Positions 32,160 through 41,424 of a DNA stretch of 64,000 nucleotides are shown here, piece after piece. The translations under genes were made by a program, and so were the position numbers. The stretch lies in assembly GCA_036382855.1 (NCBI GenBank), contig DASVPO010000004.1, positions 62,001 through 126,000 on the forward strand, in the 5' to 3' direction. Source of the DNA: DASVTR01 sp036382855 (GTDB lineage Bacteria; Acidobacteriota; Blastocatellia; Pyrinomonadales; Pyrinomonadaceae). The notes below the pieces were generated by a model that did no database searches, was not told where the DNA came from, and saw only the letters and a program-made list of their open reading frames with translations. Within the stretch, counting starts at the first letter, position 1, and every line of letters starts with the position of its first letter.

Positions 32160-32636
32160 ATGCCTGTAGCCAAATCCGGGGAGACTGCCAGCACTAAAAT
32201 GGTTGAAGGACAGGCGCGAGGCACGCGGCTCTACGTCGTGGCCTCCATCCTCGCGCTCGTCGGTCTGGCCGATTCCATCTATCTGACAATTCAACATCTC
32301 AAAGGCTATAGCGTGCAATGCACCATCACTTCCGGCTGCGAGGAAGTGTTGACGAGCGCCTATGCGTCCATCGGCGGCTACCCGCTGGCGGCATTCGGCG
32401 CGGCGGCCTACTTCGCCGCCTTCAGTCTCTCAACGCTCGCGCTCTCCGGCTACGCGATGGCGCGCAAGCTGCTCTTCTATCTCGTCGCAGTGATGCTCTT
32501 GACGACGCTCTTTCTGCTCTACGTGCAGGCATTCGTGCTCGGCAAGTGGTGTCAGTATTGCCTGCTCTCTGCCGCCGTCACTTTCTGTCTGGCGGCAATC
32601 GTTGCGTTCGAACGTTTCAAGATTCAACGGAATTAA
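32160..32636 (+). CDS. VKOR-family membrane quinone oxidoreductase
   Basis: A 158-residue, four-helix membrane protein. The periplasmic loop cysteines C54 and C60 (CTITSGC) and the active-site pair C131/C134 (KWCQYCLL) are all present, with the conserved Ser/Gly-rich IGGYPLAAFG loop. It reoxidises the DsbA-like partner encoded just upstream and passes electrons to quinone, replacing DsbB. Both genes share one transcript ending at the hairpin at 32656. The first 20 residues are soluble and variable. Confidence 0.93.
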   Translation: MPVAKSGETASTKMVEGQARGTRLYVVASILALVGLADSIYLTIQHLKGYSVQCTITSGCEEVLTSAYASIGGYPLAAFGAAAYFAAFSLSTLALSGYAMARKLLFYLVAVMLLTTLFLLYVQAFVLGKWCQYCLLSAAVTFCLAAIVAFERFKIQRN

Positions 32637-32655
32637 GAGAGCTTGCTGACGATAA

Positions 32656-32698
32656 AAGAGGTGCGGTCGTCTTTACTATCACGACGACCGCACCTCTT
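32656..32698. terminator. Bidirectional terminator between convergent genes
   Basis: Perfect 16-bp stem (32656-32671 with 32683-32698), 11-nt loop, flanked by T-rich sequence to the right (CTATTTT) and A-rich sequence to the left. It can serve both the DsbA-VKOR transcript and the leftward S8 protease gene that stops at 32744. Confidence 0.85.
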
Positions 32699-32743
32699 CT
32701 ATTTTAGCTCTTCAAACTTCCGTTCAGAGTTTGCCGTCTGGTC

Positions 32744-35368
32744 TTACTCCGGGACGAAAGTTGACGAGATGGGCACATCATTGCCAGCGCCGAAGTTGAT
32801 GATTGTTCCCGCGCCGGTCGTGCTCAGGATGATGTACCAGTTGCCCTCGGATGAACGGAAGACTGCGATGTCTGCACGTCCGTCTCCGTCATAGTCTGAC
32901 GGCACGGGCCGGTCATCGGAATTTCCCCAGTTGCGAATTGTCGCGGTGTTCGTCTGGCTGTTAACGATGTACCAGTTGCCCTCCGCGCCACGGTAGACGG
33001 CGATGTCCGTTTTGCCGTCGCCGTCGTAATCGGCAGCGACGGGCCTGTCGCCGCCCATGCCCCAGTTGCGGACTGACGCAGTATTGTTCGAGCTATTGAT
33101 GATGTACCAGTTGCCTTCCGTTCCTCTGAAGACTGCGATGTCTGCACGCCCGTCGCCATCGTAATCACCGGGCACGGGCTTGTCCCCGGTTGAGCCCCAA
33201 CCGCGGACGGTCGAGCCGCCCGTGCTCATCTTGATGTACCAGTTGCCTTCCGCTTCACGGAAGACTGCCTGGTCCGTCTTGCCATCGCCGTCGTAATCGC
33301 CGGGCGCAGGCTTGTCCGTCGCATTGCCCCAGTTGACGATGAGCGGAGTGCCCGTAGAGCTTTGAACGATGTACCAGTTGCCTTCATTGCCACGGAAGAC
33401 GGCGAGGTCCGTACGGCCGTCGCCATCATAATCGCCGGGCACGAGTTTGTCCGTGCTCAAGCCCCAGTTTTGAACGACGAGCGAGCCGCCACTGAGATTA
33501 CGCACGTACCAGTTGCCCTCTTCTGGACGGAAGACTGCGATGGGCGCGCCGCTGCCAAACTGCACGACTTGGACGACCTTGCGCGCGATGGTGATAGTGC
33601 CGCGACGGACTCTATCGCCTGTGTTGGGCGCGACTTGAAAGTTAACCGTTGCGTCGCCCGTGCCGCTTGCAGGAGAAACGTTTGTGATCCAGCTTGCGTT
33701 GCTCGTCGCCGTCCACGGAACGCTTGCCGTAGGGGCATCAACCGTGGCCGAGCCACCGCCGCCGACGGCCTGAAAATTCTGGTTCAAGGGCGAAAGCGTA
33801 GTCTTCGCAAGGTCAACGGCAGACTTGATGTCCAGGCGTCCGAAGCCGTAGGTGTTATTCGGAAAGCCGGTGCTGCCGCACAACGTAGAGGCCACACGGA
33901 CGGCAGTATCGTCAAGATGCCCCTCAACATTCGTCACCTGATCGCGCAGGGTGTTCTGCGCGGACATGAGCAACGCAACTGCGCCTGCGACGTGCGGCGT
34001 CGCCATCGAAGTGCCGCTCAGAGAGCCGTAGGAGGTCGTGGAGGTGCGCGTCGCGGAGCGAACGCTGACGCCGGGCGCTGTGATGTCAGGCTTAACGCGG
34101 TTGCTGCCATCAACCGTCACAGGGCCGCGGCTGCTGAAAGATGCGATAACGCCCGTGCTGGAACTAACAGCGCCGACGGAATAGGCTGCGTCGTAAATTC
34201 CCGGCGGGTCGGCCACAGTCGAGCAGGCAGAGCCTTCGTTGCCTGCTGCGACGACCGTCACGATGCCTGCCGCGCGTTGTGCTTCGACGGCCGCTTGCAG
34301 CGTGTTAGCCGAACATCCTTCGGACGGCGGACAACTCCAGGAGTTTGTCGTAACGTCCGGCGCTCTCAAGGGGTCGCCCTGCGCGGGTGTGCCGCCGACC
34401 GGGTACGGCGCTAGGAAAAACTCGAAGCATTCGATGTAGGTGGCGGGCGTGCCGACGCCCTGATTCATGTTGCGGCAGCCAATCCACTTCGCGCCGGGAG
34501 CGACGCCGACCTGATTGCCCGCTCCGTCGTCGCCAACGGCCGTACCGGCTGTATGTGTGCCGTGCCCGTTGTCGTCGCAGGGCGCGAGCGCGTTTGGGCC
34601 GCAGGAGCCGCCGCCCGTGTGAACGCTGTCGTGCCAGTTGTAATTATGGTCGGCCACAGCGCCGTTCCAGCCGCGATACTGATTCTTAATCGCGCTATGA
34701 TCCCAGCGATAGCCCGTGTCTGCTGCGCCGATGACGATGCCCTGCCCCGTGTAGCCAAGGGCCCAGACTTCCGGCGCGCGTATGAAATTAACGCCCGGCT
34801 CAACCACGGCCGGAGCTTCCGCCAGATTTCTTTCCGAGGCCGCCGGCTGCTCCGCTACATTGCGAATCGCGGGATTGCCTTCGACGCGGCTGACCTCCGG
34901 CCGCGCGGCCAGCGCCAGCGCCGCCTCCTGATTGCCTTTCACCCATATCAGGTTGACCAGATAATAGGAACGATGCTCAATGCCGCTCTTCTTTAGCCAG
35001 TCGAGCATGGGAGCCTGCGTCTCCTGAGCTTTGCGCAGCAGAGTCTCGTAAACGTAGCGCCCTTTTTCCTCTTTCGTCTTTAACGCCTCCGCACCACTTA
35101 AATCGGCCTGCTCGTTTAAGACCACCAGAAACTCTGCGACTCCTCCATCGGCAGTGTGCTCGAACACCCACGGCGCAACCTTGTCCTGAGGCGCAACCAT
35201 TGACTGAACTCCTCTGGACACAAACAGGGATTCGGCTTCGCTGCTGTTAGCTGTGACCGTTCGCGTCAGGCGTGCTGAAGGGGTCATCAGTAGGCCGAGC
35301 AGGATAATTGCTCCCGCTGCGAACGCAATCAACAACCGATTGTTCGAGCGATTCTTTTGGCGTTTCAT
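32744..35368 (-). CDS. Secreted subtilisin-like serine protease (S8) with BACON-like and FG-GAP-like repeats
   Basis: An 874-residue exported protease. The signal peptide (LLIAFAAGAIILLGLLM) is followed by an inhibitor-type propeptide to about 185. The S8 catalytic triad is complete: D217 (IGAADTG), H269 (NGHGTHTAG) and S454 (SGTSMATPH). Around residues 545-610 a BACON-like beta domain (VPWTATSNASWITNVSPASG) links to six repeats of about 45 residues (DYDGDGRTDLAVFR, EGNWYI, NWG) ending NDVPISSTFVPE. The ATG at 35368 has AAGGAG upstream; the adjacent TTG is not preferred. It is probably cell-surface or extracellular. Confidence 0.93.
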   Translation of the reverse strand: MKRQKNRSNNRLLIAFAAGAIILLGLLMTPSARLTRTVTANSSEAESLFVSRGVQSMVAPQDKVAPWVFEHTADGGVAEFLVVLNEQADLSGAEALKTKEEKGRYVYETLLRKAQETQAPMLDWLKKSGIEHRSYYLVNLIWVKGNQEAALALAARPEVSRVEGNPAIRNVAEQPAASERNLAEAPAVVEPGVNFIRAPEVWALGYTGQGIVIGAADTGYRWDHSAIKNQYRGWNGAVADHNYNWHDSVHTGGGSCGPNALAPCDDNGHGTHTAGTAVGDDGAGNQVGVAPGAKWIGCRNMNQGVGTPATYIECFEFFLAPYPVGGTPAQGDPLRAPDVTTNSWSCPPSEGCSANTLQAAVEAQRAAGIVTVVAAGNEGSACSTVADPPGIYDAAYSVGAVSSSTGVIASFSSRGPVTVDGSNRVKPDITAPGVSVRSATRTSTTSYGSLSGTSMATPHVAGAVALLMSAQNTLRDQVTNVEGHLDDTAVRVASTLCGSTGFPNNTYGFGRLDIKSAVDLAKTTLSPLNQNFQAVGGGGSATVDAPTASVPWTATSNASWITNVSPASGTGDATVNFQVAPNTGDRVRRGTITIARKVVQVVQFGSGAPIAVFRPEEGNWYVRNLSGGSLVVQNWGLSTDKLVPGDYDGDGRTDLAVFRGNEGNWYIVQSSTGTPLIVNWGNATDKPAPGDYDGDGKTDQAVFREAEGNWYIKMSTGGSTVRGWGSTGDKPVPGDYDGDGRADIAVFRGTEGNWYIINSSNNTASVRNWGMGGDRPVAADYDGDGKTDIAVYRGAEGNWYIVNSQTNTATIRNWGNSDDRPVPSDYDGDGRADIAVFRSSEGNWYIILSTTGAGTIINFGAGNDVPISSTFVPE

Positions 35369-36180
35369 CAAAAAGTCATCTCCTTAGCAGATGGGGAAGT
35401 GCCGGACACAGACATCAGGGACGGCCAGAATCTAAATGGCGCTCTCGCAGTTTTCTTTTTGTCCGGGTGAAGTGTAAAGCGATTCGGTCAAGCGTGTCTG
35501 GAATTGTCGGAAAGACCAGACGACAGAAGCAAAGACAAGGCAAACTATCTCTATTAACCGTAAATGTCAATCAGAACCAGAGGCACGCACGCCTTAACTC
35601 ATCAACAGAGCTGACGAACGGCCAGCAGACTTGCCTTCCGTTATTGCAAATCGAATGCGGATTGATGCGGATTAAACGAAAAACGGGTCCACGATTTTTA
35701 GCAGCACGAGATTCAAGCTTATTTTTCGCGTTTCTCAAGCAGCGAGGAATAACTCAAGTATTTCTCAAGGGCATTCAATATTATGTATCCATCGAGAACC
35801 TCTTGGACGCGCGTAGACTGGCTCCGGGCTGCAAACTGAAGAGCAGCCGGCTGCCGCGTTTGATAAGTTTTCAAAGGGTTTGCGGACGGGAAGTTTTGTT
35901 TGAAAGGGAGCGCTAATGACTGGCGACTAGTTTTTCTGAAAGTGATTGCCTGCTGCGAAAATTTTCTGGTAGGATTCGCGGCAACACCGGCAATCCCCTT
36001 TTGCAAGCTGACGGCTGTTGTATCAACTTCGCTGCTAAAGCGTCGCCGATTTCCCTGCTTCCCCGTCTCCATATTTTATTTGCGTTAACAATAAAACCCC
36101 CGACCGAAATCAAGGCAACTTTGTTCGGCGCAATCTTGCCAGCTCTGTATCGCCGTTATCTATCAGGGAGTATAAATTAA
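35369..36180. other. Non-coding region between divergent protease genes
   Basis: 812 nt separating the leftward S8 protease from the rightward M36 protease. It is AT-richer than its surroundings and must contain both promoters. Short frames here lack coding character. A 10-nt tandem direct repeat (ATGCGGATT at 35655-35663 and 35665-35673) is a possible regulator site because the copies fall on one face of the helix. The M36 gene has GGGAG about 10 nt before its ATG. Nothing else is evident. Confidence 0.45.
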
Positions 36181-39100
36181 ATGAGTTGGAAACCACCGTC
36201 TCGAAGGCCCCGCACGCGGCGCACGTTCGGTCTCGTCGCGTTGCTCACAGCTTTATGTTTCGTGGCCCTCATCTACAGCGGCGCGCGGCCATCGCAGGCC
36301 GACAGCAAAGTTCCGGCCGCGAGCAATTCTTCATTCGTTCGACCAACTGACAATCCGTCACGCCCGCCTGAGAAGGATGTGCGCGGCGTTCACGGCGTTC
36401 CGAAGGGAACGGGATTGCGTGCGCCGACGGCTGCGCAACTAAAGGCTTTGAACTTACTGCAAGCTACGGCCGCAACGCAGCTTCGCATAGAGTACAACGG
36501 CTTGACCGCAACGCCGCGTCATCTCTTCAGCCACAACGGCTACCTGACGCCGCCCAGCACAGACGCGCCCGAATCAATCGCGCGCGGGTTTTTGAGCCGC
36601 TGGAAAACCATCTTCCGCTTCAGCGAAGAAGACGTCAACAATCTCAGGCTCAAGAGCCGCGCCACCTCTCCCGACATGGGAACGACCATCCTGCTCTACG
36701 AGCAGCGCGTCAATAATCTTCCAGTCTACAAGGGAGAGGTGCTGGTCAACGTCAACCGCAGCGGACAGATTTTGAGCGTCGGCAGCGAGAGCTATCCGCA
36801 GTTGCGTGTCACAAACTCCACTTCCATCACGCCCGCAGCGGCTGTCGCAGCCGCAGCCGCAGACCTCGGCATAGGCGGCTTTGCGCCGACGCCCGCTGGC
36901 ACAGCGCAAGTCTTAACTACCTACGGCGATTTGACGCCGCAGTATACGGAAGGACAGAAGTTCACGAGCGGTGGCGTCTTCACGGACGACATCATCGTTA
37001 CACGCACAGTCTTCCCGCTCGGCAATGAGGCTCGCGAAGCATACAAGTTTATGCTGACCACGCCGCAGTATGAAGGCATCATGTGGGACAACATCGTGGA
37101 TGCGCAGACGGGCGTGGTGCTCAGACGCATCAGCCTGACGGCCTTCCAGACCGGCGGCGGAATCGGCACGGGCCGTCGCGGCACGTTCCGTCCAGACATA
37201 CAAGACCGCGTCGAAGCGCAGAACGCTGCCGGTTCGGCGCGCGCCAAAGTCTTCGATGCCATGCCGACGGCTCTTTCAGGACAGAACGGATATGGCCGTT
37301 CAACAGGCCCCGGCGACCCGCCGGACTATGCGCCCGATTCAACTACTACCACGCCGGGACGCGGCTTCCGTCAGAGCTTAGTCTTGAATCGCAACGAGAC
37401 TCCGCTCATCTACAATATTCCGTTCGGGCAAGTCCTGCGCGGCATTCCTGATGCGAGCAATCCTTCTGCCGAGTCGCCCTTCGGATGGTTCTATCTACCG
37501 AGTGCGCCGGGCGGGCAGGAGATTGCGGAGGCCGACAACAACCGTGCTTCCACGCGCGCTTACGGCTACACGATGGCTCCAGAAGCGCAGGCGCGAAACA
37601 ACGCAGCCAACTCGCCCAATGGAAACGGCACACAACCTTATTCCGCTTCCACAACGTTTCTCTCTTCGCCCGTCACGCTGCCCGACGGGCGCACGCTTGC
37701 TTCCGTCATCCAGTCAAACTACACGGAAGGCAACAACGTGCTCGCGGCCGACGACCACCAGAACGATAACGAAACCACGCACGGCATTCGCGGCTTCGCG
37801 TTAGGGCGGCAGTTTACGCAGAACTATTTCGACTTCATCAACTCTTACGAGTACGGCAATGTGGACGCGGCAGACGGAGTTTTTCCGCCATCCACCTTCC
37901 CGGATGTCTATCCCGGCACGACCACGCTCTTCTACTTCAACAACATCATGCACGACTATCTCTACAGCGTCGGCTTCACCGAACCCTTCTGGAATTTCCA
38001 GCAGGACAACTTCGGTAGAGGCGGTGCTGGCAAGGATGGCGTCAGCGCGCAGGTGCAGGACGGCTCTGGAACGAACAACGCCAACTTCGGAACGCCTGCC
38101 GACGGCGGCACGCCGCGCATGCAGATGTTCCTCTTTACGGAAGATACCTTCCGTCGCTCCGACGGCGACTTCGATTTCGATGTCGTGGCCCACGAGTTTT
38201 TCCACGGCGTCTCAAATCGCTCGGTCGCCAAAGGCAGCGAAGGTTGTCTAGGCGTCACCTTGGTCGGTGAATCCGGCGGACAGGGCGAGGGCTGGTCAGA
38301 CTACATCGCGGGCTCTATGACGGACGACGACGCGGCCGGCGAATACGTCACAGGCGAATTCGACACAGCCATTCGTCGCCTGCCGATGACGAATTACCGT
38401 TGGTCCTACGGCTCAATCCGTGGGGGCACGCTTTTCCGCCGCGACCAGCAACCGCCTGACATAGGGGCTGGCGTTCCCTTCGAGGTGCACGATGTCGGTG
38501 AGGTCTGGGCCGCGACCCTCTGGGACATGCGCGAGCTTCTGATTATGAAAGACCCGAACGCTGTCTTCTTCGACGGCACGCGTCGCCTAGGCAACGGCAC
38601 GACCTTCTACATCGGGCCGCGTCAGGTGCAATCAACAGACACGCAGCATCCGATTAACTATCGCTCTGCATACAACACAAACGCTCCGGCCACCATCAAC
38701 CCGAACCAGCACATCGTTCGTCCCGGCCTGATAGCCGCGGAGATTAACTCTCTGGGCCATCGCAACGGGCCGCTGGCGACCGCCGTTCGCAACGGCGCGA
38801 TTCTCTCAGACAAGCTGGTCCTGCGAGGCATGCAGCTTTCGCCCTGCAATCCTTCGTTCGTTGATTCGCGCGACTCTATCTTGCTGGCCGACCGTGAGCT
38901 TAACGGCGGCGAGAATCGTGCGATTATCTGGCGCGCGTTCGCCAGCCACGGCGTCGGCGTGCTCGCCACTTCGACCACGACGGCGGGCGATCCCGGTAGC
39001 CAGTCTGCACCGACAGTCGTCGAAGACTTCAGTGTTCCGGCAGGTGTGACGGCCTGTGAGCAGCAGGGGCCGCTTCCAGCGCCGCCCTTCACGCTCTCTA

Positions 39101-41259
39101 ACACGACGCCCAACACCGTCACCATCACCATCAACGGCGGGACACCCGTCGCGGGCGCGAACAAGTACATCATCAACCGTTCGACCAGCCCTACAGGGCC
39201 TTTCACAGTCGTCGCGGAGATTCCCGCATCGCAGACCACCTATCAGGACAACAACGGTGGCGGCGGGCTGCAACTGAACCAGACCTATTTCTATCAGGTG
39301 CGCGCCGCACGCGACGCCGCAGGCGATTGCGTCTCCACGTCGCTCCTGCAAAGCATCCTTATCACGGTGGGCCAATTCCTGTGTCCCGCTCCCGTTTTCG
39401 CGGGCGTGGATCAGGTTTCCAATCCGGGCACGGGCGACCGTCTCATCATTAGCTGGAACGCTGCGCTGTCGGTTAATCCGAACGCAGACATCGTCTATGA
39501 CATTTATCGCACGAACAAGGTAACGCCAAACAACAGCACGCAAGATCCTACGTTTACGCCGACGGAGGCCAACCGCATCGCTTCGGGCGTGCGCGCCACC
39601 TCGTTTATAGACACTGGTCTTGTGCTCGATCAGGTCAACTACTACATCGTGCAGGCGCGCGACGGCAACTGCAACAAGCTGGACGCAAACAACACGGGCA
39701 ACCGCATCACAAGATGGAACGCTCCGACTGTTGCTGCCGTGCAGGCGTCGCCGCCCTTCCCGTTGGAGGATTTTGAGACGGCTGCCGCGGACACACGCTT
39801 CACGCCGCCGCTCACGGAATCCGGCAACAACCCGAATAACGCTCTAGCGAATTTCCAGCGCGTGACGGGCGTCACACTAACCAGCGGCGTCACGTCCTCG
39901 ACGGCGTTTGCGCCCGACTTCGACCCGCCTGAAGATGGAACGGGTGCTCCGAGCGACTTCTCTACGCGCATCGGGCCGCTCACGCTGACGCCGACTTCCA
40001 TCATGGAGTTTGACCATCGCATCGCGGCCGAAGGAAAGTTTGACGGCGGAGTGCTTGAGCTTTCTCTGGGCGACCCGACGTTCGCCAACTCCACGCCGTA
40101 TCCGAACAACACCACGACCTTCGACCTTGGCGACCACATCATTGACGGCCAGTACAACGACCGTCTGGACGGCACGCTCGAAGGCGTCATTCTCTCGCCG
40201 CTACAGGGCCGTCGCGCCTTCACGGGCGTCAAGGGCCTGCAACGTACGCGAGTCTCGCTCGAAGCCTTTGCTCCGGGCCGTTACAAGAACCCGTCCGGCC
40301 TGCCCGTCTACATACGCTTCCGCATGACTTCGGACGCGGGCACGTCGCTTGGCCCCGACAGCGGTTGGTACATAGACAACCTTGTCATCAACAACCTGCA
40401 ACCCACCGCCGCGCCGCTCGTCACGAAACACCCGGTCGGTGATTTCGACGGCGACGGCAAGACAGACATCGCTCTCTTCCGCCCATCGGAAGGCCGTTGG
40501 TACATCATCAATAGCTCGAACGGCTCCACGAGCACGCGCGACTGGGGCAGCGCGGGCGATTCAATCGTGCCGCGCGACTATGACGGCGATGGCAAGGCGG
40601 ACATAGCGGTCTGGCGTCCGGGTGAAGGCACTTGGTACATACTCCAGAGCTTCACCTCGACCGTCAGGCTTCAGCAGTGGGGCCAGAGCGGCGACCAGCC
40701 GTTGATTGCTAACTTCTACGACGAAGACCGCAAGGCAGCAGTCGCTGTCTGGCGTCCGACGGATGGCAACTGGTACGTCGTTAGAAGCACGGACGGCACG
40801 AGCATCGCTCAACAGTGGGGCAATCCGACGGACCTCGTTGTCCCCGGCGACTACGATGGAGACGGGCGGACCGACTTCGCCGTCTACCGTCCGAACGAGG
40901 GCAACTGGTACTTGCGCCTGAGCGGCGGCGGCAACACCGTCACCAACTGGGGCACGACCGGCGACCAGCCCGTGCAGGGCGACTACGACGGCGACGGCAA
41001 GACAGACCTTGCAGTCTTCCGTCCGTCGGAAGGAACCTGGTACATACGGAAGAGCGGCGGCGGCGTCACCATACAGGGCTGGGGCAACGCATCGGACGAG
41101 CCTGTCCCCGGCGATTATGACGGCGACGGAAAGACAGACATCGCCGTCTGGCGCGGGGCAGAAGGCAACTGGTATCTACAGCAAAGCACAGCCGGGGTCA
41201 GCATTCGCTTCCTCGGCCAGAGCGGAGATATACCAGTGCCATCGGCCTACATCCCGTAA
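36181..41259 (+). CDS. Secreted fungalysin-type metalloprotease (M36) with fibronectin-like and FG-GAP-like domains
   Basis: A 1692-residue exported zinc protease. The signal/anchor is LVALLTALCFVALIYSG. An FTP-type propeptide covers about 100-210 (YEQRVNNLPVYKGEVLVNVN). The M36 catalytic domain has the zinc motif H671-E-F-F-H675 (VAHEFFHGVSNR) and E703 in GQGEGWSDY. Fibronectin-III-like segments follow from about 965 to 1180, then a jelly-roll-like part (FEDFETAA region to WYIDNLVINN). The last 275 residues are six FG-GAP-like repeats (DYDGDGKTDIAVWR, EGNWYL) ending GDIPVPSAYIP, the same end module as two other proteins here. Confidence 0.93.
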   Translation: MSWKPPSRRPRTRRTFGLVALLTALCFVALIYSGARPSQADSKVPAASNSSFVRPTDNPSRPPEKDVRGVHGVPKGTGLRAPTAAQLKALNLLQATAATQLRIEYNGLTATPRHLFSHNGYLTPPSTDAPESIARGFLSRWKTIFRFSEEDVNNLRLKSRATSPDMGTTILLYEQRVNNLPVYKGEVLVNVNRSGQILSVGSESYPQLRVTNSTSITPAAAVAAAAADLGIGGFAPTPAGTAQVLTTYGDLTPQYTEGQKFTSGGVFTDDIIVTRTVFPLGNEAREAYKFMLTTPQYEGIMWDNIVDAQTGVVLRRISLTAFQTGGGIGTGRRGTFRPDIQDRVEAQNAAGSARAKVFDAMPTALSGQNGYGRSTGPGDPPDYAPDSTTTTPGRGFRQSLVLNRNETPLIYNIPFGQVLRGIPDASNPSAESPFGWFYLPSAPGGQEIAEADNNRASTRAYGYTMAPEAQARNNAANSPNGNGTQPYSASTTFLSSPVTLPDGRTLASVIQSNYTEGNNVLAADDHQNDNETTHGIRGFALGRQFTQNYFDFINSYEYGNVDAADGVFPPSTFPDVYPGTTTLFYFNNIMHDYLYSVGFTEPFWNFQQDNFGRGGAGKDGVSAQVQDGSGTNNANFGTPADGGTPRMQMFLFTEDTFRRSDGDFDFDVVAHEFFHGVSNRSVAKGSEGCLGVTLVGESGGQGEGWSDYIAGSMTDDDAAGEYVTGEFDTAIRRLPMTNYRWSYGSIRGGTLFRRDQQPPDIGAGVPFEVHDVGEVWAATLWDMRELLIMKDPNAVFFDGTRRLGNGTTFYIGPRQVQSTDTQHPINYRSAYNTNAPATINPNQHIVRPGLIAAEINSLGHRNGPLATAVRNGAILSDKLVLRGMQLSPCNPSFVDSRDSILLADRELNGGENRAIIWRAFASHGVGVLATSTTTAGDPGSQSAPTVVEDFSVPAGVTACEQQGPLPAPPFTLSNTTPNTVTITINGGTPVAGANKYIINRSTSPTGPFTVVAEIPASQTTYQDNNGGGGLQLNQTYFYQVRAARDAAGDCVSTSLLQSILITVGQFLCPAPVFAGVDQVSNPGTGDRLIISWNAALSVNPNADIVYDIYRTNKVTPNNSTQDPTFTPTEANRIASGVRATSFIDTGLVLDQVNYYIVQARDGNCNKLDANNTGNRITRWNAPTVAAVQASPPFPLEDFETAAADTRFTPPLTESGNNPNNALANFQRVTGVTLTSGVTSSTAFAPDFDPPEDGTGAPSDFSTRIGPLTLTPTSIMEFDHRIAAEGKFDGGVLELSLGDPTFANSTPYPNNTTTFDLGDHIIDGQYNDRLDGTLEGVILSPLQGRRAFTGVKGLQRTRVSLEAFAPGRYKNPSGLPVYIRFRMTSDAGTSLGPDSGWYIDNLVINNLQPTAAPLVTKHPVGDFDGDGKTDIALFRPSEGRWYIINSSNGSTSTRDWGSAGDSIVPRDYDGDGKADIAVWRPGEGTWYILQSFTSTVRLQQWGQSGDQPLIANFYDEDRKAAVAVWRPTDGNWYVVRSTDGTSIAQQWGNPTDLVVPGDYDGDGRTDFAVYRPNEGNWYLRLSGGGNTVTNWGTTGDQPVQGDYDGDGKTDLAVFRPSEGTWYIRKSGGGVTIQGWGNASDEPVPGDYDGDGKTDIAVWRGAEGNWYLQQSTAGVSIRFLGQSGDIPVPSAYIP

Positions 41260-41278
41260 CTGTCCTCACCCTACGCAC

Positions 41279-41332
41279 GAAGGGCTTGAGCAGCCTCGAA
41301 ACTCTCCCTAGGCTGCTCAAGCCCTTTCGTTT
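41279..41332 (+). terminator. Hairpin terminator
   Basis: Arms 41279-41296 and 41310-41328 pair over about 17 bp, followed by CGTTTG, 20 nt after the M36 protease stop. It lies before the convergent HD-GYP gene and probably serves the rightward gene. Confidence 0.8.
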
Positions 41333-41424
41333 GTCACCTAACCGTCTCAACAACAAAACTGCGTCGGGACACTTTTAATGATGAAAAGCGACGTGGCTCA
41401 GCCTCCGCAACGGAACGTGAGGAA

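Noticed and set aside
32744..33560. Possible tandem-repeat or CRISPR-like array from the regular 135-nt periodicity
   Set aside because: The period is in frame and explained by FG-GAP-like protein repeats.
33362..34414. A 350-codon plus-strand frame opposite the S8 protease gene
   Set aside because: It is antisense to an intact protease with complete catalytic motifs, is arginine/alanine-rich without domain signals, and arises from GC-rich third positions.
35719..36072. A 117-codon minus-strand frame between the two protease genes
   Set aside because: No coding signature, and it lies in AT-richer sequence expected to contain promoters.
38806..39543. A 245-codon minus-strand frame inside the M36 protease gene
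   Set aside because: Shadow frame opposite a coding region with clear fibronectin-like repeats.
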